Of a stretch of 64,000 nt of DNA, positions 30,142-41,650 are shown piece after piece. The number at the start of each line of letters is the position of its first letter. Within the stretch, counting starts at the first letter, position 1. The position numbers were made by a program, and so were the translations under genes. The notes beneath the pieces are model-generated. The model did no database searches. It was not told the origin of the DNA and saw only the letters and a program-made list of their open reading frames with translations. Location: NCBI GenBank assembly GCA_003116975.1, contig BGKB01000018.1, positions 124,001-188,000 on the forward strand, in the 5' to 3' direction. Origin of the DNA: Aurantiochytrium sp. KH105. Taxonomy: Eukaryota; Sar; Bigyra; Thraustochytrida; Thraustochytriidae.

Positions 30142-30598
30142 TCGGCTATCTCCCTATTTCTAATCTTGCTTGCTTTCGCACAAAGGAATTGCGGTGCAAT
30201 GTAGCCCACTATGCAAGGGCTCGCAAGAAACAGGTCTACACATTTCTCTTGATAAGCCCCTTTTGACAAGTACTTTTTCTTTGATGCATCATGTTTACTT
30301 TGTTTTTCTTCTTCGTAAAGTGGAATTGCGCTGTCGTTCCCCGATCGCTGACGGCAACCTCTTGAAGACACAGACTTTTGAAAGGAAAAGGAAAGAAGAG
30401 AAGAAACAGAGAAATGTCAAATATCCCGGATCCTCGTCGCGAGAAACGGAAACCCGTTTCAATTTTCGATCTGGGTTGCATGCACAGTGGCAAGAGGAAC
30501 AATGCGAGAAAAAAAGGAAAGGAAAAGAGGGAACCCCCTGTCAAGCAGCAAATCGATTCTTCGTCAATCATCAATGGTTAAAATGACAAAAGGACAGG
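30142..30598. other. Convergent 3' intergenic, TPR / PP2C
   Basis: AT-richer sequence between two stop codons. It is purine-rich at about 30375-30540 and has no open frame of interest. It should hold both 3' untranslated regions. Confidence 0.55.
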
Positions 30599-31467
30599 TC
30601 ACAAAGGAGCGGCGTCGCGAAAGGCGGTGAGCACGCTGTTGAAGAGAACAACAACGACGGTGATGTCGTCGAGCTTGCGGTTCCTGGCGAGTGCCTGGGA
30701 AAGAAGCTCCTCGGCGGCGCCCTCTGCCAAAGAGGTAAGCAGCGCCGAGTCAGAGTCCACACTTTTCGTCTCGTCCTGCATGCCTGTACTCGAGGGCGCG
30801 ACCCGTGTGGGCGACGAGGTGATGGAGGTGGGTTCGGAGTCAGTAGAGCTTGCGCGCAGACGGCGCGCGCAAAACTCGGTGACAACAGTAGACACCTCGT
30901 CCTTGTGCAGATTATCCCACAGTCCGTCCGAGGCGACGACGACAAAGAGAAAGTCATCCTTGTATGCTGGCTCGAAGATGTTCACGTGCGGTCGAACAAT
31001 AATGGGCGATTCTGGCTCGATGATCTCGCGGGGACTGTCTTGGCTAAAGACCTTGTGGCCATAGTTTCCAAAGGCACGGGTCATGTTGAGCGAGTGAGCC
31101 CCTTCGAGCGCGACGTAATTGTGACGGTTGGAAGGGCCGCGGCGGATCCCGTCGCTGCGGCTCGAACGCGTCTTTGATGCTTTGCGTCGCACTCGAGTCT
31201 CTGCGATTTGTTTGACGCGAATGTAGTCCTCGTTTAACAAATGGGGGACGGGCGTGTCTGCGATGGTAAGTGTCTCTGCGCGCAAGCTGGGAGTTTCAGG
31301 GCACCCTGGCTCGACCTGACGCAACACGAGTCTAGGGGCCGGGTCAGAGGTATCCATGGAGACTGTTTCGGGCACGGGTGGCGCCTGGCCCGCAGCACGT
31401 GAACGAGCGGCATTATTTTGATCGCTTGGCGCGGCACCCGCTGCTGTGAGCGCATCACTGCCGCTGA

Positions 31468-31499
<32 letters not shown>

Positions 31500-33454
31500 A
31501 TTGCATGCGCGTCGGCAAGCTGAGCTGGCGGTGTGGCGCCAATCTCGCCAGAACCGCCGCCGTCACCAACAATACCCGAGGAAGCCGACACCGAAGACGC
31601 TGCAGCGCTCGCTGGCGCTGGTGGTGCTGGTACAGACAGGGATGCGCCGGCAGAAGCTGGGGTTCCTGTCAAATGATTGAATGCGGCCACCGAAGAGGTA
31701 ATTGAAGAGGAGGAGGAAGATGAAGAAGAAGGAGCAGACGATGATGAGGTTGCGGAGGAGCAAGAAGACTGTGGTACTGCAGCGACAGACGATGCAATTG
31801 CTGGCGTGTTTGTTGAAGGGGCCAATGCATGCGGCGCCGATGTAGATGCGGCTGCAGCTGCAGCAGCGGCTACGAGAGCTGCATTACTGACGGCTCCTAG
31901 TCCTGATATTGCTGGGACAGGCGGCGAAGTCGAAGTGGCAGTAATGTTTGAAGGAGGAGATGCGGCAAGCGCCGCTGAGGGTGGGACAGCGTTGCCGGTA
32001 GGCAAAGCGGTCGCAGCAAAGGGCGATGGCGAGAGCACTCCAGCTCCCGACGCATCATCATTGCGCGGCGATGTTTCGTCAATGATGGGGGTCGAAGGAG
32101 CGGATTTGTTGGCAAGGTGGTGTGGTCCTTGTGGAGGGGCGGACGCGGCACCTGGCATGCCCATAGCGGATGCCTCGGGTCTCAGAGCAGTCTGATCCGT
32201 CATGATGGTGTCGGTCGAAGAGGGTCCCAAGGCAAATTGAGACTCGTACGATTGTTGGTGGTCCTGTTGTTGTTGATGGTGGCGGTCACGGGGCTGATGG
32301 AGCTGTTGATAAAAGCGGTGCGACACGGCAGAGCGAGTGTCCGGGGAATCGAACTCCCTGCACCCAGCCTCGTTGGTGCTCCGAATGTAGCCGCTCTTGG
32401 TAACGAGAAGGGCCTCTGAATCGCCAACATTCGCGCAATACAGTCGGTCATTCGTGTACAAGAGCACCGTGGCCGTGCTGCCTTCGTGGGCAGAGCGGGG
32501 AGCGCGCATGCAGCGACATGGCGACTCACGATAAAAGTTACACTTGCAGCGCTCATCGCGCAGATGCGCGTACTCCTGGCCAAGGCGTTCAACGTCGGCA
32601 AATAGAGATCGATCAGCTTCCATGAAGCTATGATGCAAAACATCCTCGAGAGGGGCATCGGAGGCGCTATCATCGCTCAATACGACCCTGAAGCTATCGA
32701 GAAAGTGTTCGAAAAGATAGGAGGAGGCACCAGGTCCGCCGTGGCCATCAAAGACGCCCACGTAGAGCGCGTTGTCATCTGACCTGTCGAGCGACAAGTG
32801 CGCGATTTGGAATCTGTCCTCGTTGAGACCGCCATTCTTCACGGTGGGGGCCTTGCTAGAGCCCGTGCATCCTGCTGCAGCATACGACATGCCGCGGATA
32901 TTCCTGTTATCGTTCCTGTTCGCGCTTGCAATAATTGAGTTGTGTTCGGGCTGTTCTCGGAGTGGTTGCTGGTGCTGAAGCTGGAGGCCACCGAGCCCGG
33001 CCTCTGGGACCTTGCGTTTGCGGGGCGGACTTTGACGCGAGGACGAAAGAGATGTTTTCGCGCTTTTGCTGTTCTCGTCCTCGTCCTTATCTTCGCCAAG
33101 GGTATCCTTCAAAGGTGTCGGTGTCGAGGCAGGGGCAAGAGGGCGCAGCGCGCCTACGCCGCAGCTCTCAAGAGCGGAAGCCGAGTGTTGCTTTGCCGAG
33201 GTATCGGTCGCCCGATCCTCGTCCTTTTGCGTCTGCAGTTTGTGATTAGGCGCTGTGATTGAGGCGCCAGACGGTTCCGTGCTGGCCGTCTGCAAAGGTT
33301 GGAAGGTGGAGGAAGAGGAAGGGGCTGCCGACTCGTTCGTGGTGGCAATATTCGTTTTCGAGGCAGAGGCCTTTGACGTCGTGGAGACGCAGCTTGAGCT
33401 AGCGAGGGATGCGGTAGGAGGAACTGCGGTGGATGCCGAGACCGAGATCGACAT
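30599..33454 (-). CDS. PP2C-family Ser/Thr phosphatase with large low-complexity insert
   Basis: The protein has 951 residues from the first ATG. Residues 1-190 are Ser/Thr/Ala-rich and disordered, with a basic patch (PPRKRKVP). The PPM/PP2C catalytic domain begins around 205 with NEDRF, VFDGHGG, GSTATVLLY and NVGDSEALL. It is then split by about 340 residues of Ser/Ala/Pro/Gln-rich sequence (about 375-718), including a run of about 11 Gln. It resumes with LNMTRAFGNYGHK, VVVASDGLWDN and DDITVVVVLF. All metal-binding aspartates of PP2C (GD-equivalent DGHGG, DGLWD, DDI) are visible, so it should be an active Mg/Mn-dependent phosphatase. A Cys-rich loop (CKCNFYRESPCRC) precedes the GSTAT strand. 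Confidence 0.93.
31469..31500 (-). repeat. CAG trinucleotide repeat encoding poly-Gln
   Basis: About ten CTG units on the plus strand (CAG on the coding strand) encode the Gln run inside the PP2C insert. Confidence 0.9.
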
Positions 33455-34507
33455 GCAGCGCGGCAACTACCGATGTCGTGCGCGGCTCACGGAAAGATTC
33501 GCGAGCGCGTTCACGACGACGAGACGATGACGACGATGACGAGAAGAGCCACAGGACGTGTCTGCCCTATTGCCAGCTGTATTTAGCCAAGCAAAATGTG
33601 CGTAAGGTGCGCGCGCGCCTTATTGCAAGCGGATGCTACGTGGATGGAAAAAAAAAATGAATTCGCAGGGCCTGTGAGTGAGAGAGAGAACAGGGCACGC
33701 TCGTGGCCTGTGCGCTCGCGCACAGCGCGACGGTCGGCACCGTAGTGTCCTTGCTGCGCCACGGTCGGCACTCCTGCGGCCCCGCGTCTGCAGCGCTTGT
33801 CCGCGTGCGTGCGTCAACAAGCGCCTCCTCGCCGTTTTCGTTCCTTTGGCAGCTCGGAGCCGTCCCTGCGAAAGCTTTCTCGCGCGTCTGCACGCACGTC
33901 CGCACGTACGTCGGGGAGCACGCAAGCGAGCACGCGAGCACGCGCGCCTTGCGCCCCGGTCTGCGCTGCGCTGCGCGGCTGGCTGCCTTGCCCTGCGCTG
34001 CTCTGCTTCTCCGCCTTTTTGGCGTAGCCCAACTGGCGGGTCTCGTCGAGGCGGGTCTCGCGTCTGCCGCGGTCGCCGGCTCGTTGCGCCGCGCCGGGCC
34101 GCGCCGCTGCGCCGCTGCGCGTGCGAGGTCGGCGGCCGCGCGCGGGGTCGGGGCGCCTGCGCCTGCGCCTGCGCCAGCGCGCGCGCCGCTGCGGTCGCGC
34201 TCGCGGGCGTCCGTGCGCGTGCGGCGGCGTGCGTCTCGCTCGCGCTTCTCGATTTGAATTTCTCTGCTCTCTCCTTCTTTCTTTCCTTCTTTCTTTCCTT
34301 CTTTTTCCCTTCTTTCTCGGCGTCTGCGACGATGATGGGTTTGAACTTGGCTTCACTCAAAGGTCGCTTTCCTCTCTTTCGGGCGGCTCTCCCGGGCCCA
34401 AGAGCCGCCGATACTTTACTTGCGCTGCCTGCATTCTTGTGTTGCCGCTCCGCCCACAGCTTCTTTCTCGCTCGCCGGCAGACCCTCTTTTTTTTTTTTC
34501 AATTCCT

Positions 34508-34539
<32 letters not shown>

Positions 34540-36511
34540 TTTATTTCGCTGCCGCTGCGCCTCGACCTCGAGGCCGCTGCTGCCGCCGCCGCCGCGCCGC
34601 CGCGGGCCGGCGAGCCGCGGCAGAGGCGAGCCGAGCCAAATGATGCGCCCTCCTCCTACGCCCGCGCGGGGCCAGCGCTGCTGCCGCCGCCGGCACCGCG
34701 CGGCGTGAGGCCGAGGGCTTGGCTCGCCTGGTCTCGCGGGCTTGGGCCAGGTGACCCGCCGCTGGATCCCTGGGTCTTATTGTTTACGTTAGACATGGCT
34801 AGGCTAGAAGGCTCGGGTGACCGTTCGAGCAGGAGGTCAGAAAGAACTCTTGCAAAGATTGGAGCAAGATCATTGGCCACCACGCCGAGACTCCGGGCTA
34901 GAGGTGAGGGAGAGATTCTCGTGAATGTCTGGATGCCTGCCATCTGGCGGTGCCTTGCGAGGTGAGCCCAGTTTGTCGATTTGCAGAGACGCTTTTTTTT
35001 TTTATTGGGGCAAGGGGAAGAGAAGGGAAAGATTGTGCGAATGCGAAATGGGAAGGACAGAGTTGAAGACAGCGCGCTTTGCTAGCTCAATTATCGATGC
35101 TCGAATGTCGGAAGACGCGAGTAGTCAAATGCGTAAAGGAAGGAAAGAAGAAGAAGAATAGAGGAACATGGCCAAGGCCACATGTTTCATCATTTCATGT
35201 GCCGCGGCTTCATGAGCAAGCACGCATATCGCCTACATATTTTATTGCACATTGATTCTTGTTGAAAAGAAATGGAGAAGCGAGATGAACCTCATCAAAG
35301 CATAATGGCAAGGTGGTAATGAGCTAGCTCTCCAGCTGGACCCATCCAGGTCTCATCGCTTGCCAATCGGTGAAAGATGCAATGATCTCATTTACTTGTT
35401 TTCTTGCCAGCGAGGACAAACATTGCAAGCTTCGCTCGCGCCCCGAAACTATATGCACAATCCCAACATGCATACATATACTCTCATGCGAAAAACCTTG
35501 TCGATGCCCGTCTATTATTTCTGCAGCGTCTCAGACCATGCAGAGTGTCCCCGCACACACCCCCTAGAATCGTGCGCACCCCGTATGCGACTGTGTTGCG
35601 CAGTCCTCAATCATCCGTTTGACCAGCAGCGCTACTTTAGCGAGATGCGGCGCCCAGTGTGCTCTGAAAGCACGCTCGAACTCCTATATATTATCCTTAG
35701 CTGTACTTAGGCTCTGGCGTAGGTGGACAGCCGGACAGGCGCCGCATCACTGCGCCTCCCTCCCCTGCGTTTTCCACTTGTACAATTTCCTCTGCTTCAC
35801 TGACTGACCGCAGGGGGTGCCGCATACCAGTGGCATGTGAGGCGATGTGGAGCTAGATTAGGACTCGCGTGGGTCAAAGTGTTTTCCGCTGTCCTGCATA
35901 CCTCTGGACGACGATCCCCGCAGCGCGATCGTCGACACAACAAACTGACCGTCCTCCACTATGCACATGCCCAGTGCGAGCCTGGCGTTACGCGCGGTTG
36001 AACACCCCCAGAGGGTGAGAGTGGCGCGCGCACGATGGGCGCGCGCCATTATTCCCTCTCTCGCGGCCCCTGCTGCGGGCCCCGCGGGCCCGCTCCCATT
36101 TTCCCCCCCTCCCACAGCTCGGAGCTTGGGCCCGCAAGCCCTCCCCTGTAGCCACTGACCTGTTCGGCCTGCGCCACGTCATTGCCGTTCCTCCGATTTC
36201 CGGCTTTTCCTCCCGCACTCCTCCTGCCAAGTCCCAGTGGTTACAACCTATGCGGTAGGTTTACGGCGGAGGACCCACCACTGGGATCACGCAGGACTGA
36301 AATGGCGAAGTATGTAGGTCGTCTGTGGTTAAAAAGCTGATGTAAATGTCCACAGCTTGCGCGTCCCTTATCGCGCCTGATGAAAAAAATCGTTATGCCT
36401 CTGACTTCGAAATGTAAATCCAGGCGGCTTTCGAAATCAAATTCAAATTCGAATTCCAAGCTCCGTCGGTTTTCATCCAAGCACCTTCCCAGTCTTTTCT
36501 ACTTCTACACC
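33455..36511. other. Divergent intergenic region, PP2C / calmodulin
   Basis: A 3-kb stretch with no gene I can support. The left third (33,600-34,250) is very GC-rich. TTTC repeats lie at about 34507-34541 with related CT-rich runs at 34260-34320. A plus-strand frame from ATG 34795 to a GTGAGG donor-like site near 34900 could be a first exon, but no continuation was found. The part from 34,980 to 36,500 is closer to 50% GC. It includes nested inverted repeats at 36232-36286. The final 120 nt should be the calmodulin leader. Confidence 0.5.
36232..36286. other. Nested inverted repeats (possible structured RNA or cruciform)
   Basis: TCCCAGTGGT at 36232-36241 pairs with ACCACTGGGA at 36277-36286. 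Inside the loop AACCTA (36245-36250) pairs with TAGGTT (36256-36261). The two stems are perfect. The element lies about 225 nt upstream of the calmodulin start. Confidence 0.45.
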
Positions 36512-37315
<804 letters not shown>

Positions 37316-40086
37316 ATACATACACACACATACTGTTTCCATTTACACCTTACTTTTTTTTTGGCAGCGTATGCAGCCGCTTCTCTTGCCGTGCCAACCA
37401 ATCTTCTTGCCCCATTCCACATCCATCCTGTCACCGCGTGCCTTGCCATCGATGAGCACGCCCCAGCAGAAGTCTCTCCCTGAAAAGGCGGACAGTCGCC
37501 CTGGACCCTGTGGGCGAGCCACGGCCGGCAATCGTGCAACGCAAGCAGACTCGCAGCAAATCTCAGGGTGAAGCCCCAGCAGCCCCAACAGCGCCAGCAG
37601 CACCAGCCGTAGCAGCCCCAGCAGCACCAGATGTAGCAGCACCAGCACCAGCACCAGCACCAGCACCAGCAAGTAAAGTTCGCGGCAATGTTACACGAAC
37701 GAGAGCAGCAAGCAGAATGACTGAGTTTGCTCCGGATAGATGCCCTTGTCATCTTTGTCTGCGATCCCGGAAGGGGCCGGACCTCGTACAAGGTGAAATC
37801 GATCACGAAGATGTCCAGAGTCTTCGACGCTGACGCAAAAAATTCGATTGGCGCTCTTTCGCATTGAGGACTTTCATGGTGGGGAGCGTATGTTTCTAAA
37901 AATGGATGTTCGACACCGTGGGACATGTACGTTTGCGCGTGAAGTCCATCCATGTTCGGCGAGCTTATCGCTATATTCCTAGCACAAAAGTGACAATTTT
38001 GATGTCTCACTCATTGTATGATGATTGTGACAGTTGTGTCCGTCCCCAGAAGAGTCTTTTGCCAAGACTGGTCGGTTCGAGAGCAAGGACAAGTCGGCGC
38101 GAAAAGTGTTATAGTCTCCAAAAGAAGATGCTGCAAAACTACACCGACGGGCGACGCAAACCAAAGTGACAGAGCACAGACGGTGCCAGCGGCCACCCCA
38201 AGACCTCATCCTCCACCTTGCCGGGGCCAAGCAACAAGTATCAATGTTCTGTCCCATCGAATCGGACCTTGCCTATTGCAGACTCCGAGCCTTTAGCGGT
38301 TGGCCTCGTAAAGTGATATGACGGTAAGATATGGTAAAAAGTCGAGAGCACCTTGCCTTGCAGGTAGTCAAAGAAAGGATCAAACAACATTTTCCAGTTG
38401 CGGGACTAGTGTTTCCCTCACGATCTTGAGCTCGTTAGACGCCTTGCCCGGGCTCAACAACTTGCGTGCGCGGCCAGGGTCAATGAATTCGACCTCCCAT
38501 ATGAGTTTCTTTGTCTACGAAGGTGCATAAGAGATAGGTATCGTACTTTATGAGGCTGTGCAGCATCGTAGCGAACCTGTCTCCGCTTTTCTCGATGATG
38601 GAAGGTTTGAGATCGGCGAGCAAGTACGCTCACTCGTCGGCTCGGAACCAAGAGAAAGTTTACCATGAGGACTGTCATGGCGCTTTAGGATGGCTGAAAT
38701 TTTCATTCTTTTCGGACATGCGCTTGCCGACCAACGGCTGCTCAGACAAATTCGGAAGGTATTACATCGACAACGGGAATGCTCGAGTGGAGAAGAAATA
38801 CACTCCCAGCTCTGCGTAGGCAGAAGAAGAGAGGCCTTGGCTCTCAAGCTATTGTTCAAATTTACGTTTCGTGTTCGCATGCCGGGGTGTGCATTTGGAT
38901 AGGTACCACAGCAGTTTACCACCTGGTCTTAACTGATGGCAAGCTCATCGTGACGGGCCTCCTGGATTGTTTTCAGATTTCACGCGAATGATGTCTCCAG
39001 AGAAAGCGAAAGGCATTCGCAAAACTCGAGCTCAGCTGCTGATCAAACGTTCTTACATTGACCACCAATAGTAAAGATTTTCACGTTACTACTAGACTAG
39101 TCGCCGCTGTTGGCCCGACCGATGACAAATTGACATGTTTCTCGCCAGGTAGTCTGCTCAGCATTCACAATCAGCGAAAGAGCAGCTCACCCATTCTTCA
39201 ATTGGCGTTCTTCCTGCAAGTGCCTTCGCTGCTGCTGGTGCTGGTGCCGCTGCCGGTACTTCTCTGGACAGGTTAAAATTTACCGTGTCACTCTTCACTT
39301 GCTTCTTCCCAAGTCACACGCAGACGCAACTGGCGACCCGAGAAGAACGCGACATGTTTACTTTAGAGTCAACTTTATGTCCAACGACCGACGACGCCTC
39401 TGCAAACCACGATCGAAGCCCATCGTCTCAGGTACGTCGCGTCCGAGGCCCGCGCTGCGCTGCGCCGCGCCGCGCCGCGCTCGCTACGCGCCGCGCTGCG
39501 CCCTCTCTTCCCCGCCGCCCCGCCCGCCCGTGTGCCCGTGTGCCCGTGTGCCCGTGTGCCTGCCTGCCCGCGCTCGGAGAACGAACGTCAGGGCGCGGCC
39601 ATGAAATGAACATGCCATGAGATGGTGGTTGGGCCCCTCCGCACGGCCGACGGACGCTCTCGCTCGCGCTCTCGCTCTCGCTCTCGCTCCGGTGCGCAGG
39701 GTCCGTGCGCGCGCGCACCGAGGCGTCCGGCCCTCGCCCGCGCCGTGCGAGAGTCTTGGCGCGAGGCGTCGGCCAGCGCCACGCCGGACGAGGAGAGTGC
39801 GGGGAAAAGACGGGAATGGAGGGAAAACGAGAGCGACGAGAGCGCGGCGAGAACGCGGCGGGGAGAGTCGTGTTGTTCCGGAACGCGCCGCTCTCGAGAG
39901 CTTCTTGCAAAACTAATTCTCTTCCGCGAAGACGGAGCGCTCCTGAGAGCGAGTGACTGACGTTTAGAGATCGTACGCACGCACGTGCAAATCGCTGCAA
40001 ACTAACAGACAGGATCGAGCAAAAGCAAAACCGCTTCGACAAGAGACACGCAAGGCAAAGACAAGAAAGAAAGACCGTTCAGAACA
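37316..40086. other. Intergenic region, calmodulin / SUMO
   Basis: A 2.8-kb stretch. The first 520 nt hold an open frame with Ala-Pro repeats (37456-37833, listed separately). From about 37,840 to 39,290 the DNA is less GC-rich and I see no gene. From 39,420 it becomes very GC-rich with CGTGTGCC units (about 39530-39560) and CTCTCG units (about 39655-39690), and the last 270 nt before the SUMO start carry no ATG. A donor-like site CAGGTACGT at about 39430 could begin an intron in the SUMO leader. Confidence 0.45.
37456..37833 (+). other. Open frame with Ala-Pro repeats, coding status uncertain
   Basis: The frame is open for 125 codons but has no ATG near its start. It encodes a basic N-terminal part, an Ala-Pro-rich linker of about 45 residues (from CCAGCA-type repeats) and a short tail with CPCHLC. 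The linker resembles the flexible hinges between lipoyl domains, but no such domain is present. It follows a pyrimidine tract and CAG at 37359-37367 that looks like a 3' splice site. It may be an exon of an unrecognised gene or just repeat DNA. Confidence 0.25.
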
Positions 40087-40546
40087 ATGTCGGAGGGTGT
40101 CAAGAAGGAGGGCGTCAAGGGTGAGACCCTGCAGATCAAGGTCCGCGACCAGAGTGGCGACGAGACGGTCTTCAAGATCAAGACCAGCACCAAGATGTCC
40201 AAGGTTTTTGACGCCTATGCCACGCGCAAGGGTGTGGATGCCTCGCAGCTCCGCTTCTTTCTTGACGGTGAGCGTGTCAACGGTGACTCCACTCCGAGTG
40301 ACTTGTAAGTTTCATCTCATCTATTCGTGCGGGCGCGATTCACGCTCGTTGGTTGGTTGGTTGGTTGGTTGGTTGGTTGGTTGGTTGGTTGGTTGGCCGG
40401 TTGATTGGAGAGGAAGTATGGGCAGTCAAAGACTCACGAAAGGTTTTTTTGTCACTCTTTTTTCCCTTTTTTTTTTTCACAGGGACATCGAGGACAACGA
40501 CCAGATCGACTGCATGATCCAGCAGCAGGGTGGTGGCTCGTGCTAA
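40087..40546 (+). CDS. SUMO: SUMO (small ubiquitin-like modifier)
   Basis: Two exons are inferred: 40087-40304 and 40483-40546, across a 178-nt GT-AG intron (donor GTAAGT, acceptor after a long T tract). The 93-residue precursor has the SUMO beta-grasp fold: ETLQIKVRDQSGDE, KTSTKMSKVFDAYA, LRFFLDGERVNGDSTPSDLDIEDNDQIDCMIQQQGG. The C-terminus GGGSC must be trimmed by a SUMO protease to expose the Gly-Gly used for conjugation. Two consensus SUMO-acceptor sites (VKKE and VKGE at 5-8 and 10-13) sit in the flexible N-terminus and would allow poly-SUMO chains, as VKTE does in animal SUMO-2. Confidence 0.97.
40349..40394 (+). repeat. GGTT tetranucleotide repeat in the SUMO intron
   Basis: About eleven TTGG/GGTT units in the first half of the intron. 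Confidence 0.9.
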
Positions 40547-41650
40547 AGGGTATTTTCTGTTTGGCATTTATTCTCTTCTCGCTCCACCTTTACACAAAGA
40601 AAATTAACTACACGGATTTAAGATAATAACCCAAACGCTGTGCTCTTTTCAGTTCTTTCCTATTTTCTTTTCCTCCATCTTTCTTCTCTCGATGGTCCGC
40701 CGTTTGCAAGATTTCTCGCTTCTTCAACTCTTGTCATGACATCAACAGAATCTGGTCGAGCAAACGTCCATTTCAATTTCTTCCCGTTCACCATGGCGCC
40801 CCCTCCACCGGATCTAGCCAACTCACTGTCAGCCAGCCCAGCCAGCCCAGCCCGCCCACGCCTCCACGCTTAGCCAGCCGTCACTGTCGGCGGTCGTTCA
40901 TTTACGGCGCACTGGCGCGCGAGCGGCGCTTCCCGTCGCGCCCGCGTTTTGCAACGGATCTCCGCTTTTTCCGCATCCAGAAGCAGGGGTACCCCAAACA
41001 AGGACCTTAAAACTTGGCCGGCGCAGAAGAAGAAGAAGAAGAAGAAAAAAAAACAGTTCCCAGTCCCCGCGCCCGCCCGCGGAGGTCTCGCGCACGCGCG
41101 GCGGTCGGCACGGCCGGCGGCACGGCACGCGACGCGGCGACAGGGCCCGAGGACAGCGCGCCTCTGCCACGCGCGCGGGGGCCTGCGAGCGGAGCGCCGC
41201 CGCACCGCGCGCGCGCGAGAGAGAGAAAGCGAGACAAACAGAGAGCGGGGTCGAGTTCGTTCTGGCCAAGGTTGTTCAAACAAACTCAAACGAGGAGGCG
41301 ACCAAGACGCGCGCACCGCTCCTGCGCAGCGCGGGCGCGAGACAGGCCTGACCTGGCGAGGCCGGCGGGACTGCCTGCCTGCCCGCGCGCCCGCCTCCTC
41401 GCCCTGCCCCCTGTCGCGGCCCGGCCCGGCTCGGCCAGGCCGGCCGGCAAGGTCGCGACGCGAGGTTTTACCCGTCGTGCCGGAAAAACCGGTAGCTAGC
41501 TCGCGCGCGAGCGCACGTACGTACATACGAGCAGGCGCCGGCCCAGCGCCGGACGTTGCGCGCTGCGCGCTGCGCGCTACGCTTTGGTGATTGTAGTCGT
41601 GGAGCCTCTGCCCGAGAGAGAAGAGGCCTCGCAGCGGACGTGGTGGCACC
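40547..41650 (+). promoter_or_regulatory. Intergenic and ATG-free leader of the MAK-type kinase
   Basis: The first 250 nt are AT-richer and likely hold the SUMO 3' end. From 40796 to 41650 the plus strand has no ATG and is very GC-rich, apart from an AAG/A run (about 41026-41054). A GTAC run lies at about 41513-41525 and GCGCTGC units at about 41558-41580. Confidence 0.45.

Noticed and set aside
32338-32362. tRNA T-arm-like sequence on the minus strand (GGAGTTCGATTCCCC)
   Set aside because: No matching acceptor, D or anticodon arms; it lies inside PP2C coding sequence.
34795-34965. Possible first exon (ATG 34795 to a GTGAGG donor)
   Set aside because: No acceptor with a continuing frame or recognisable product was found downstream.
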